A stretch of 64,000 bases of DNA. Origin: Amyloporia xantha (Eukaryota; Basidiomycota; Agaricomycetes; Polyporales; Adustoporiaceae). The position numbers were made by a program, and so were the translations under genes. The stretch lies in assembly GCA_036971615.1 (NCBI GenBank), contig JAYKKR010000011.1, positions 310,001 to 374,000 on the forward strand, written 5' to 3'. This document shows, one piece after another, positions 1 to 10,608 of this stretch (the stretch's first letter is position 1; each line of letters begins with the position of its first letter). The notes under the pieces were generated by a model, which ran no database searches, had not been told where the DNA came from, and saw nothing but the letters and a program-made list of their open reading frames with translations.

Positions 1-530
1 TGCCTCTTACACGCTGCGCCGCCCGTGCATGCTGGTGCGCGCTGCACCGACCGTACACGCTGCCCTTGCACGCGCCTCTGCGCGTCCACGCCGCCCTCGC
101 CCGTACACGCCGTCCTCGCTCGTACATGCTGCACCGCCTGTGCATGCTGCCCCGTCCTGCCGACTGTACACGCTGCCCTTGCGCGTGCCCCTGCGCGTCC
201 ACGCCGCCCTCGCTCATACACGCCGCCCTCACCCGTACATGCTGCATGCCCGCTGCTCGCCCTTCCGCTGCTCGCCCTTCCGCTGCTCGCCTTTCTGCTG
301 CTCGCTCGCCCCCTGCTCGCTCTCCCGCTGCTCGCCCTTCCGCTGCACGCCGGCCGCTCGCCCGTGCACGCTGCGCTGCGCCGCCCGTGCACGCTGCGTT
401 GCTCCTGCCCATCCACGCTGCGCCGCCCATGCACGCTGTGCCATGCACGCTGCACCCGCCTATCCACGCTGTTCCCGCCCGTCCATGCTGCCTCCACCCA
501 GCGCGTTCCCTCCGCCCGCGCATGCTCGCC
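1..530. repeat. Degenerate C/G-rich minisatellite at window edge
   Basis: The first half kilobase is built of imperfect short units around CACGCTGC, CGTACACGCTGC and CTGCTCGCCCTTCCG. Stop codons are rare in it, so several overlapping reading frames stay open on both strands. I read those frames as a consequence of the repeat, not as genes. The array stops abruptly near 540, where AT-rich DNA begins. The left boundary is outside the window. Confidence 0.7.
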
Positions 531-2721
531 GGACGTACCTACAGTATATAGATTCTTGTACTGTTGTACCTACCAAATTGAAAATAAAAATATGATTTTT
601 CCTATTTTTGTACATTTTTGGTGCCCAGATGAGTCTGTGGCACCCAAAATACGAATTTTGCTGTAAATTAAATGACCTAGGGCCTGTATATAGATACCTA
701 CTAGATATAGTAATAAGCCGTGATGCCGGGAGGGCCCTACGGTGAAAGCTAGGAGGCCCCGGAGGGTCCGGAGATAGCCCAGGAGCTGATGCACCAGCGA
801 CTAGGGAGAAACGCTGCCTGGTGCATAAGCGTTCGTAGGCCCATCCGTCAGTTGGTGCACCAGGTATACATAAGTTGGTGTTCGCTCGGACCGTCACTCC
901 CGGAGGAATGGATTCCGTAGGATCTGGCCTGGCAGTATCAGGACCGGCAGGCGGGGCCGACGCAGGTAGAGTCTCGTAGCTAAGCGCATCCGAGGCGGGT
1001 GCGAGGGGTGCCCCAACTGATTCGCTTGGTGGTTCGTGAGGAGGTGTAGCTGCGGCTGGAGAGTCTGAGGACGATTTTCGAATTGTAGATGAAGAGACTG
1101 GTCCTGGGATGGTCGTCTGCCTTGGCGAGGATTCATCAGGAGGGAGCAATTGGGTCATTTGTTCCACTTCGGCCACGGACGCATCTTCTGAGACGAATTC
1201 AACTTGGACTCGAGACAGAGATTCTCTCACCGAGTTGGGTATCCCTCCTTTGCGAAACCTCAAACTGGGATTAGCAGGGACGTCCCTTAGTTCCGCAGGG
1301 ATCGGTCGTCCTCTTCCAGCGAGTTGGAGTGTTCGGCGTTCCACTACTTGTTGATATTGGGGGGTGAGCGACGACGCGACGTCTGTTTGAAGCAGCCAGC
1401 GGTCGAGACGATGGCGAGGTGAAGGATCCGACCCGCTCGAGTCGCTATAGAAGTCGGACACCGTGGAGGGAATTGATTTCGTCATAGGGTGTCCGCAATG
1501 AAGATCATTCCGTTGGCAAACTATTTCCAGGGCCTTACCGGTACGCAGCTGAACGAGCTGGAAAGCGTCGCACAGGAGGCTCTTGGACTCGCATCCTTTC
1601 AGGATCGACAGTAGCCGTTCATGGTGATCGAAGTCCCAGGTCTTGTCCGCGAATTCCAGCCGCAACATAGCTTTGACAGCTCTTTCCAACCCATCCGTCA
1701 AGTATTCCACGCGGCGTAACGTAGAGGCGGGGAGTCTGTACCGTTTCTCCTTGCCAACCGCGTTCCCTGCGTCGTGGACGTGGGCCTCCGAAAATTCTTC
1801 CAAAAGGAAGGCGTGAGTCTCATCCCCTACACTACGATACGTCCCCGTTCGATCAGGTTCCGCGAGTTCGGCGAATATATCCAAGGAAGCTTCTTTGTCT
1901 CGTAAGGTTTCCAACAAGAATCCTTCCGCGTCGCACAGAGCCCGTATCGTGTGACGCTCGAGAGGGGCGTTGGCCGCGGCTCGAACCGATGTGCGTGAGA
2001 CGTGCGAGTGGAGACTAGCTCGCGATTTACCGGAGGCATTTGACGACCTAGAACGAGGAGTCCCGGCTCGCGAGTTTGGTGGGGCAATGCACGACGTATT
2101 TACTATAGGGGAGGCGTTCGTAGAGGCCAGCAACGGGGCTACCGTAACACTTTCTTCCATAACGGCAACGGAGCCTAACGGGGAAGTGTGGGAGATCGCT
2201 TCGGGGGAGTCGGAAGAGTCTCCAGCTACTCCTCCAGGAAGGACTTTGCTGGGGCTTCGGGGTCTCTCTAGGGCTTCCTTCGAGAAAGTTGGTCCTAGGG
2301 AGGCTGCTCGATATGCCCCGGGAATGTGAGGGGAACGGGACGTGTTCGCCCCCTGTCCTCCAGCCGCAAAGAAAGGAGTTTGCGATGATTGCGAGAATCG
2401 ATAGAGGTCTTCGACTAACCGAGCGGGTGTCGATTCGGCGGACACTCTCCATCGTCCAGTCTCGTTGAAGTCTTCCGAGCCTACAAGGACCAGCGTAGAA
2501 CCCACTGGCGAACATTCTTCCGACGGGGTGGAAGGGAGTGGTCGTTGACTTCCTCCTAGATGGGCGAGATGCGGAGCGAGTAACGGTGGCGAGGCGGTAG
2601 CAACGTCCGGGAGTAGACGCAATAGATCCGAACGTGGGGGCCGAGCGGTGTCAGCTGAGGCTTCTTCGGTCGGGTGGTTGATGTTATCTTGGAGGATTGA
2701 TTCCGGCTGGCTAGACGACAT
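460..2721 (-). CDS. Unknown 753-codon protein, Ser/Pro-rich
   Basis: A single long open frame on the minus strand starts with MSSSQPESILQ and runs intronless for 753 codons. I do not recognise the family. The first 250 residues are rich in Ser, Thr and Pro and look disordered. Residues of roughly 250-420 are more hydrophilic and helical, with many Leu/Glu/Asp and a segment LERAVKAMLRLEF. The rest is again Pro/Ser rich. The last 80 codons run through AT-rich DNA and into the minisatellite at the window edge, so the true C-terminus may be earlier or reached by splicing. A long, intronless, low-complexity ORF next to repeats could be a gag-like retroelement ORF. I see no CCHC zinc knuckle or polymerase to support that. 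Expression is unproven. Confidence 0.5.
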   Translation of the reverse strand: MSSSQPESILQDNINHPTEEASADTARPPRSDLLRLLPDVATASPPLLAPHLAHLGGSQRPLPSTPSEECSPVGSTLVLVGSEDFNETGRWRVSAESTPARLVEDLYRFSQSSQTPFFAAGGQGANTSRSPHIPGAYRAASLGPTFSKEALERPRSPSKVLPGGVAGDSSDSPEAISHTSPLGSVAVMEESVTVAPLLASTNASPIVNTSCIAPPNSRAGTPRSRSSNASGKSRASLHSHVSRTSVRAAANAPLERHTIRALCDAEGFLLETLRDKEASLDIFAELAEPDRTGTYRSVGDETHAFLLEEFSEAHVHDAGNAVGKEKRYRLPASTLRRVEYLTDGLERAVKAMLRLEFADKTWDFDHHERLLSILKGCESKSLLCDAFQLVQLRTGKALEIVCQRNDLHCGHPMTKSIPSTVSDFYSDSSGSDPSPRHRLDRWLLQTDVASSLTPQYQQVVERRTLQLAGRGRPIPAELRDVPANPSLRFRKGGIPNSVRESLSRVQVEFVSEDASVAEVEQMTQLLPPDESSPRQTTIPGPVSSSTIRKSSSDSPAAATPPHEPPSESVGAPLAPASDALSYETLPASAPPAGPDTARPDPTESIPPGVTVRANTNLCIPGAPTDGWAYERLCTRQRFSLVAGASAPGLSPDPPGPPSFHRRALPASRLITISSRYLYTGPRSFNLQQNSYFGCHRLIWAPKMYKNRKNHIFIFNLVGTTVQESIYCRYVRRACAGGGNALGGGSMDGREQRG
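608..660. other. Hairpin-like inverted repeat in AT-rich tract
   Basis: Within AT-rich sequence, GGTGCCCAGA is followed after four bases by TCTGTGGCACC. This gives a stem of about ten pairs with one bulge. It lies inside the downstream end of the long minus-strand ORF and could belong to a transcript end or a transposon end. Nothing nearby decides between them. Confidence 0.3.
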
Positions 2722-3307
2722 AGACAGCTAGCTAAGAAAAAGAAGAGCGTACAGCGTTTGAGAAGATGGACTATCTCCCCTGAATGTCCACCAATGTGAG
2801 AGTTCGCGGACTTGGCGCTCTCGAATCCAGGAAGTGACAGGTCTTCTTTAACGCGGAGCTCGAGGTTGGTGAATTCTTCGTGAGTTCGATTCGTGGTGAG
2901 CGACGAGATCGCTGGACGGTACGCGTCCGAACGACACGTAGTCGCGGTGGTCGTTGAACGCGGACGTCGCGGTCGTCTTCTGGGTGGCTGAGCGTCCGAG
3001 AAATGCAGAAGTTGGAGCAGCTGAGGCTGCTCCTTCGATACGAACTCCTGGAGCGCAAACGTTCACGCCGGAGTTGTAGTGGTAAAAAAGGATCCTTTCC
3101 TAACTCGCGCTCTGCGCGAGGTATGTACAAAGTCACGTGTAGCTAATTATGAAAGATATTCTTGTAACTACTAAATCCGGCGAGCGCTACGTGCAGCGAA
3201 GGGGGTCGGCTCGCGCGTCCCAAAAGTGGCGCGGAACAGCATAGCGTATAGTCTAGCTATGCCCTGTACCGTATCCGTCACACTTTTAGCTTTTGAATCC
3301 TGACATG
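2722..3307. other. Intergenic, no gene supported
   Basis: About 590 bases upstream of the long minus-strand ORF. Two minus-strand frames (2771-3136 and 2848-3066) are open but arginine/serine biased, without recognisable motifs, and overlap each other. I see no feature I can support. The region may hold the promoter of the 460-2721 ORF. Confidence 0.4.
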
Positions 3308-3859
3308 CTACGAGAATCCTGGATACTGAGTACCTGGGCGATCAGGAACGTCAAGTCCATGTTCCATGAGCACAGCCACCAAAATGTCACTCCACGCCTC
3401 AAGGCCCTCCATGTCTCCACGAAGCGTATCAAGTTTTTCTTGTAAGTCAGCCGAGAACTCCTCGAGGCGAGTCATCTTCACGCTGCGCCATGCTCGAACA
3501 GCTGATAGGACTTGATTTTCGTACTCCTTGACGGTCATTTCTGCCCCTCCTGCTGCAAGGTCTGGGTCACTCGTGGCAGATGAATGAGTTGGCATGGGTA
3601 CCATTGAGGCAGGGCACTCTTGCCGCTGCCTCTGTATTCCGTCGTCCAAGTTCGGGACAGCGGCGGTATCCTCTATTCATGTCATGAGACCTGGAGTATG
3701 CGTGCCGTTGATTTCGATCTCACCTCCATTTTTCTCCACAAGCTCTCGCACAAATTGCGAGTCAGTGACTTGACTATCGAGAGCCCCACCTACAAATAGA
3801 CTGATACCACCAATATTTTTCGATTTCGGTGAGCCTCCACCATCCCATATATTGCTCAC
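3308..3859 (-). CDS. Possible BRCT-like protein, fragmentary gene model
   Basis: The minus-strand frame at 3859-3677 encodes a segment with the flavour of a BRCT repeat: a beta strand GISLFVGGALDS, then FVRELVEKNGGEIEI, resembling the usual hydrophobic strand, helix and GG turn. Downstream on the same strand, 3649-3308 encodes a 113-residue frame with a helical, charged region of coiled-coil type (LEEFSADLQEKLDTLRGDMEGLEAW). The two could be exons of one gene, but I could not find a splice pair that keeps phase cleanly. The 5' end is unclear: a possible donor at GTGAGCAATATATGGG near 3845 would remove the first codons of the upstream frame. The BRCT reading is inference from pattern only. Confidence 0.3.
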
Positions 3860-4252
3860 CTCGTGGTCAATTTCAGTTGCTCGGTCCTTATGGCAGCTGC
3901 CCGCTTGTCTCTCTGTGGGTGTTCAGGACTGTGGTGCCAAAATTAGAACCTTCAGCTGTGAATGAATGTGTTCCCCAATGCTTGCCTCGTGGATATCATG
4001 GCTCCTATACCGTGGCTTTGCCGTCTCACCTGACGGTTTCGTCCTTCTGGAGTCACTTTCATTTTTCCAGCTTTATCTGTGTCCGAAGGCCGTTCCTGTG
4101 TTCCGTGAACTGAGGGCTGCCGTCTGAATCGCGCTCACTCCGAACTCGAACGTCTGCATTCCTTTCTGTCAAAATAAAGTTCACACGTGATGCTCTGCTC
4201 CTTGCTCGCAGTGTCAGTCGCCAGTGAGTGATATCCCCCGATCTCATGCGTT

Positions 4253-5846
4253 ATGCCTTTGGGAACTCCCCAGTTTACATTCACAGTGCCCGGGGCACCG
4301 CAGTTTTCTCAGCTGACCCCTCCGCTCGATTCACATGGCTTGACATTTCAGACATCACAGCCCGCATCAGGCACCATGAATCAAACTGACTTTGCGGCCG
4401 TTGACCGTCCTCAGAGTGAACCGATTGCAGCGAGCCGCAGTACCACCCCGGGACCACTGGCAGGAGACATGCCAGACCCTGTTGTCAGCCCAATTGCTGT
4501 AGACCGCCTGGCCCTCGACTTGGAGCTCGACGAACCACAACGCCAGAGACTGCATCAATTTGTCACGGTCAGTTACTCGATTTGAGTGTAACCCATATTT
4601 TGCCCAACTCATATTGGCATATTTATGATTCAGCTGGGCTCTCACGACAGAACTCTATCAAAATCAGATCTTCTTACAAGGGTATATATCCTCGCCGTCA
4701 TCTTTGGGGACATCGCGGAGCGCCGCCGTGCTGCTGAGCGCTCCAACATTCAAGATCTGCCTGGTCTAATGGCTGACCTGAAGATCCGTTTGGATGCCAC
4801 CTTCACCTTCATTCCAGAGCAAAAGGTACTATTCTGATCCTGTGTTTGATACTGTGTGAATTCTACATGTTCACGCATGTCTAGACGAATATTTGCATTG
4901 TTGCGATGGATGTCATCTATCAGCCCAATCGCACCAATTTCAAACTCATGCATCTTGACGTCGAGGTTTGCCTCCAACTGATTCATGTGGCCCCACAAAT
5001 ATAACTTGCTTTTACCACACAGGCAGCTCTCCGCAGCGACCCGGTCCATATGAGACTCAATAACGTGTTTGGCAACCCAGCACGGGAAAAGCTGCTGACA
5101 TCGCACATCAAACGAGTCTGTTCCAGTGTGCGCAATGCGTTTAGGCAAGACGTGAGGCTTTAAAAATAACATTGGACATTCAATGGCTGAACCAAGTGGC
5201 TCACAGCTTCGTGACAGCATTATGGGGAAACGTCTGCTCACGCTGGCGGAATTCACATACGAATCAGCTATAAAATACAAGCGCGGCGGCCCTGGCGTCC
5301 AGCTCGAACATGGATTCACTGTACACATTGCGATCTTGGTATGTCATTCAGAGTCGCATTTCGGGACTATCTCAGAATTGGGAATCCAGCGCCGCTTCGG
5401 GCTTGAACACAGTGATCTGCTGAGCATCGCCGAGGCTGAGGAAGACGACAATGGTACTGCCGATGGTCTCGAACCGCCTGCCAAATGTCGCAAGCCCCGT
5501 GGAGGTGGCCGAATTCCCGAAGGTGAAGACTTCTGGGGCCAAGTTGACACATTTTTTCGAAAGGAAATCACGATGCGAGGTCTTAGCCTGGTGGCACCGG
5601 GATGGAGAGAGTGCGTGGGCAATGACAATAGATTTTTGGATGTCACTGACGAATTTCTGCAGCTATGTCAATGAAACTATCCAGCGCGACAATGATCGGT
5701 TTGTTGGCCAACCAGCCTCTCGTGCCGAGCAATCAGCATCAAATTTTAGGAGCGAAGTCACTTCTCCCATGCAAGTGGGGACGTCCGCGGTACCCATGCA
5801 TCGCAGTGGTCCAGCACAAGACCTTCTTCAAGATCTCCTTGGCTGA
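4253..5846 (+). CDS. Unknown seven-exon gene, about 417 aa
   Basis: Splicing that keeps phase throughout gives exons 4253-4567, 4634-4825, 4885-4965, 5023-5151, 5207-5338, 5390-5610 and 5663-5846, stop TGA. Introns are 51-66 nt, begin GT and end AG. The last intron (donor GTGCGT at 5611, acceptor CTGCAG at 5662) joins APGWRD to YVNETIQ and repairs what looks like a frameshift. I do not recognise the family. The N-terminus is Pro/Ser/Thr rich and disordered. Residues from about 95 onward are helical and charged, including RSDPVHMRLNNVFGN and VRNAFRQD. A KCRKP basic patch and the FWGQVDTFFRKEI segment follow, then a Gln/Ser tail. No signal peptide or membrane helix is visible. A nuclear, DNA-associated role is possible but only a guess. 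Confidence 0.6.
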
Positions 5847-7741
5847 GACAACAATGGCCGTAAACTATTGATATTTATGATGTACCCTAGTACAGGCAAA
5901 GTAATGTCTTATAGTATAGGCCGTCATAGCTGTCCCGCATAAGCATTAGGTTAAATGAATTTATGTCTCCCTCAGCTTCAACTTCACCGGCAGGCGTGAG
6001 CAGTCTATGCCAAATATTGCCAAACAAAACTCCGCACTGAGACGATCCACAAACTTTGTGCACTCGCCTCGTAGTGCATGGCCGTGTCTCCCTCTTTTCT
6101 GAATCCCTGTGACTGTTGAACCAATGTTTTCCGGTTGGGTCAGAATCAGTCTGCTGAAGACTACACAGTTCATGTATACCCACCTGTCGGGATCCACATG
6201 TAGCCTCATATGAGGCATCTTCGCCTGAGTCATTGCCCGCGGTTTCGTTTGTTATGCGCACAATCCCTGTTGTATGCTCCCTTTGTGAACCGTCCTGAGC
6301 TTGGCAGCTCCTGGTGCATGTACCAGTACCCTGATCATCCGGCAGACAATGATCAGGAGCTTGTAATCGTGTCGGACTGACACGACTTGACTTTTGAAAT
6401 AGGTCCGGTCTGCATATTCATGCATGAGACTGTTGTAGCCCGGGGGCGGCTAGCAGTCCCTATATTGGATAGTGAGTTCATTCTACGATCTGTTGGGCAT
6501 GATGATAGTTCTACACGTCTACTACATATAGCGGTCACTCGACGAGTTAGATTTCATGCTCTGACCAGGCCGCAGATTGCCTGTTTGCCACCAGCCATGC
6601 AGCGTCATTAGGTGCGCTCATTTCTCGACATACTTGACCACGTACTGACGCGTGGATAGTCTTATATTATGGCAGTGCAAATATGAAGTGGTGACCACAC
6701 GGGTTTTCCGTCTGTGCCGATCCTGGTTAGACACAGCGCGAGGGGTCTCATTTCGTCTCTACCTTGTATGCTACAATACTAGCAATGTTGCACAGTGAAT
6801 ATATTATGTTTATCCTTCATATTTGTGTGCATGGTGATTCAATTCGACGTGTAATCCGTCGCTGGTGCCCCAGTGGGTACAGCCAGGTACAGCCGTCTAC
6901 GGGTATGGCCGGAATCACGTGTGGGCGTAACGACCTTGTCCCGGGGCTCAAGGAGAATGTCCCTCGCTCAACCCAGCGGTCCGATGTACTGAGGTCCGAC
7001 CCTCCCTTTTTTCACCGGGGTGGAGTCCACATTGAACTCGACACAAAGACGCTGGGGTCAAACCGGGTTTGATAGCGCGACCCGCCCGTGTAGTACGCTG
7101 GAGACAAGACAGCAGGCGCTGAGCGCTGAGCGCTGAGGGTGTGTACCGCCGGGTCGATGCCATCGGCAGTCAGATCGGGATCGAGATCTGCACGAAGGAT
7201 CCGAGTTCCTGGGTCCAACCAACCTCAGCCAGCTTATGCGTGAACACAGATACAATATAATTATTCGCTATGAGGATGCAGAAGATGTGAGACATGTCAG
7301 GTGGGAGCTACATAGTACGTGGCTGTGGGTAATCCGATGAGACATTTTGAACAGCGTGAAAAATACCTGTCTACAATGCGCATGCATGAGATGGAAAAGT
7401 GGAATGGAGATTGTTCCGAAGGCGTCGATAGGTCATGTCATGTCCGCCAGAGGAAACGCATCAATGGAGAAACAAATCGGGAGGTAGACTCTCAGAGAAA
7501 CAAAAATATCCGCACCCAGTGAATCACCGGTCGTCAGGATGACAAAGAGCCATCCCCGATTCGAGTGGCAGGTAGCCAATGACCCATCTTACACATGGTC
7601 TGTCGATCGGTCATTTTTTGAGATCCTGAACGAGTTCATATGTCAGTATACATCGAGTGAGATCAGATGCCGAAGAGCCTCACCGATACTAGGCCCGAGA
7701 CGCGCCGGGCAATTTACCGTGCCTGGATGTCCAGGCGAGCC
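5847..7741. other. Intergenic, no gene supported
   Basis: Only short overlapping frames on both strands. The longest, 5887-6261 minus (124 codons), has no recognisable motif. A small tandem of three GCGCTGA units lies near 7115-7137. I see no RNA gene or clear promoter. Confidence 0.4.
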
Positions 7742-9406
7742 TCAATCCTCCAGCTCATCTTCTTCATCACTCTCTTCAGCCCCCACCCGACCTCTCCCGC
7801 CTCCACCAGAGCCCATCGGTCCTAACAAGTCCTCCTCCACCATCCCCACCACAGCCTCCATCGCAGCGCGCGACATCCGTGGCATCGCACCCGGACGCAT
7901 GAGAGGGTGACGCTCAGGATTGAGCTCTCCTTCACCCTCCTCCTCCTCACCATCTTCTGAACCCTCCGCCTCGCCCTCAGACTCATCCTCCACTCCCACT
8001 CTCCCGTCCTCGGAGTCCGAGTCGCTCGAGACAGAGCCGCCATCAGAGGACGAGTCGTCGACAAAGTCCGAGTCTTCCTCGTCAGACTCGTCCTCCACCG
8101 CTGGATTTGACGGTCCCGCCTTCGCGCTCGTGCTCGGTCCGGCGGCGCCACCGCTGCCGTTCCCCGCCACTTGAGCAGGGGCTTGCGACGACGGCAGGTC
8201 CCGCCGCCCGAACAGATGTCGGTGCCTCTTCACCCACCGCGCGATGCCCTCCTGCTCTTTCCCATCCACCATCCCAAAGTCCACATCGATCGTCCGCGCC
8301 TCCTCGTCCTCCTCGTCGTCACTTTCCTCTCCCGCCCCCTCGCCATCCTGCGCCGCCTCCACCCTCCTCAAGATCACAGAGCACGTCCTCCCCGTCGCAC
8401 TGATCGTCCGCACGCCCTCCACCTCGCCCTCCCTATTCTTTGCCAGGTCCCTTAGCGCAAAGAACTCCGCCGGCCGCCCGTCCCACAAGACTCCCTCGGA
8501 GAAGAACCATAACGTGCCCTGCTTCGCGCCGCGGTATGCCTCGATCCCCGCCACGCCTTCCGCGCTCGAGCCGCCACCTCCAGGAAACGCGGAACGGAAC
8601 ACGTCCGTGGACGGCTCCAGCGTCGCGATGGGCAGGTGCCCGAGGAACGTGCGGAGCGACGACAGCACGGTCGTGCCTTTCGGATGTGCCGTGTTCCGCG
8701 GCTTACCGTCCGCGCCGTAGGACGTCGTACTGAACCCTGCAGGCGTGGCATCCACGCCGAAAGCGACAGTGGGTGTCTCTTCTTTGTCTTTCGCGGATTT
8801 CCCTCCGGCGGGGCGTACGTCGCATGGCATGAGCAGGACGGACCAGTGCGGCTTGCTCTTCCCGCGCGTGGGGAGGAGGAACGCGCGGCGGATGGCGGAG
8901 AGCGGGATGGGCGGATGCTCTGAGGCGTGCGTCGTCGGATGCGTCAGGCGCAATGTATGTTTGTGAATTGTGATGTCGGCTTTCTTCCTAATCGGAGAGG
9001 TGAGCGAGAGCGCATGGAGCGTGAATAGGGGTGGGTCGTCGGAGGGTAAATCAGATGCGTTAGACAGGGACGACGCCGTCGATTGCGCATCTTGTGTCAT
9101 TTTGGGGCGTTTCGAGTTCGTAGAGGGTTCGTCATCTCGTCCTCGTTTTCTACTGTCGTTATCATCAGGACTACTTTGCTTCAAATGTGCGATCCGCTGC
9201 GCCACCTCTTGCTGCGCGCTGTTCCATGGTGAACGGAGGTCGTGCGAGGCGGTCGAAGGACACGCCGAACCAAGAACAAAGCGCAGGAACATATCAACGG
9301 TCAGCAGAGTATCATGGGGAAGTGCGAGAAGCTGATTTCGAAGTGATGGGGGCGCCGAAGGGGCGAGGGAATTGAAGTAGAGCGCTTCTGTGCCGGTCTC
9401 CGTCAT
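7742..9406 (-). CDS. RTT106: Histone chaperone of the Rtt106 family
   Basis: Intronless gene of about 554 residues. Rtt106 family members bind H3-H4 and act in replication-coupled and replication-independent nucleosome assembly in the nucleus. The protein shows a basic, NLS-like stretch at about residues 85-103 (SRKRGRDD, SKRPKM). A first PH-like region follows at about 127-215 (FTLHALSLTSPIRKKADITI), then the Rtt106-like PH domain at about 290-398 (GTLWFFSEGVLWDG, FFALRDL, ending GIARWVKRHRHLFGR). The last 110 residues form a highly acidic Ser/Asp/Glu tail, as is usual for these chaperones. An in-frame ATG 36 codons upstream exists, but MTETGTEALYF at 9406 starts the family-like N-terminus and is preferred. 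The gene is GC-rich relative to its flanks. Rtt106 versus a Pob3/Spt16-like relative cannot be separated fully by eye. Confidence 0.8.
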   Translation of the reverse strand: MTETGTEALYFNSLAPSAPPSLRNQLLALPHDTLLTVDMFLRFVLGSACPSTASHDLRSPWNSAQQEVAQRIAHLKQSSPDDNDSRKRGRDDEPSTNSKRPKMTQDAQSTASSLSNASDLPSDDPPLFTLHALSLTSPIRKKADITIHKHTLRLTHPTTHASEHPPIPLSAIRRAFLLPTRGKSKPHWSVLLMPCDVRPAGGKSAKDKEETPTVAFGVDATPAGFSTTSYGADGKPRNTAHPKGTTVLSSLRTFLGHLPIATLEPSTDVFRSAFPGGGGSSAEGVAGIEAYRGAKQGTLWFFSEGVLWDGRPAEFFALRDLAKNREGEVEGVRTISATGRTCSVILRRVEAAQDGEGAGEESDDEEDEEARTIDVDFGMVDGKEQEGIARWVKRHRHLFGRRDLPSSQAPAQVAGNGSGGAAGPSTSAKAGPSNPAVEDESDEEDSDFVDDSSSDGGSVSSDSDSEDGRVGVEDESEGEAEGSEDGEEEEGEGELNPERHPLMRPGAMPRMSRAAMEAVVGMVEEDLLGPMGSGGGGRGRVGAEESDEEDELED

Positions 9407-9514
9407 GGTCAAATGGAGAGCTGAGATGTCGCTGCGATGCTCGTGAGTAAATGTGCTGAGTAAGAAGCATGCGAACCTACAGGGCTTCCAGGCTTCGAAG
9501 CTTCCCGGACACAA

Positions 9515-10590
9515 TATGCAGTATGTGTGTTTCGGAAGAAGGTCGCTGGGTCAAAATTAAATTATGTTAGATACAGACAGACGCGCAGTAATCAACATTC
9601 AGAGATAAGCTCGATATAAGCCGCGAACAGGCAAACAAGGGTCGTCTTCCCTTCGCTCTCTCTTAGCATATGCAAATGGTTGCTTCTGACGTCCAAAGGA
9701 GGTAGAAGAAACCCGTCTTACCCGTGTATACCTTTGGCAATGTTTGACAGTATGGAGTAGTCAAGAGAAGAGACGGACGAGCTGAGCAAAACTAGGGCTT
9801 ATGCACGTTGTTTGACACTACAATGGTAGAACCACAGCGGCCATGACATTTGATGAAACACCAATATAGCTGTGCGACAGACAGGCTAAAGATAAACCCT
9901 GAGAGATTGCCCAAGGGTTCAACCCTCAAACCCAAATCCCTATCCCCTCGCAGACACAATCGAGGATACAGCCACCACCAGAGGCTCACCGACACAGGAC
10001 CTGACATCCGATAACCTTGAGCTATCGTTATAGATTCCATTACAGACCAGGATTCGACGGGTGACGTGCGCACCATGGTCCATGGATGGGCCACACGAAA
10101 TGGTTCGGTCGAGAGACTTGGTGATCCCTCAGAGAAATTGACCAAAGCCTCCGAGAAGGTGCCAGGAAATAGCAGAAACACAAGACTGAATATTGAAAAC
10201 CTGCAAACTCACCGCAGAGAGAGACTGAACAGCGTTCAGGCCGTAGGAAATGGCTAGTATGTCGCGTGCAGCAGCGCCTGGGTGACGACGCCACAATCGC
10301 GGCGCGTACGCGCGCCTTTGATGGCGGGACACGTGGAATGTCACGTGCACGGCTCGCTCGCCCACGACACTCTTCCCAAGACTCAAGAGAATTCTAGTAA
10401 GTACGTAGTACTTGTGATATCGGCGCTGCTCCGCCCGCCCGGTTCCGATATGCAACGAGCTTTGCTAGAAGTCCCAAAAATATCTACAGGTTTTCTCCAT
10501 ATACATACTTGACTGTTTACAGCGGCCAAGGCTGCCAAACATCCTCAACGATGCAATCATGGCTTACAGGCAAGCCCAGCAAAATTTAGG
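9515..10590. other. Intergenic, no gene supported
   Basis: Upstream of the histone chaperone gene. Open frames at 9792-10181 (minus) and 10129-10455 (minus) have no motif I recognise and overlap other frames. Likely holds the chaperone promoter. Confidence 0.35.
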
Positions 10591-10608
10591 GCACGGTGAA
10601 ATTGGGAT

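Noticed and set aside
25..666. Three overlapping plus-strand ORFs and one minus ORF of 70-213 codons
   Set aside because: All lie in a simple C/G-rich repeat and are open only because the unit lacks stops; composition is Cys/Pro/Arg/Ala without any domain.
7112..7140. GCGCTGA triple repeat as a protein-binding array
   Set aside because: Only three units and no gene start close by; slippage is enough.
7920..8966. Several plus-strand ORFs up to 158 codons opposite the histone chaperone
   Set aside because: They mirror the acidic tail and GC-rich codons of the real minus-strand gene (Ser/Pro-rich shadows).
9792..10455. Minus-strand ORFs of 108-129 codons upstream of the chaperone gene
   Set aside because: They overlap each other in different frames, have no motifs, and show no splice or promoter context.
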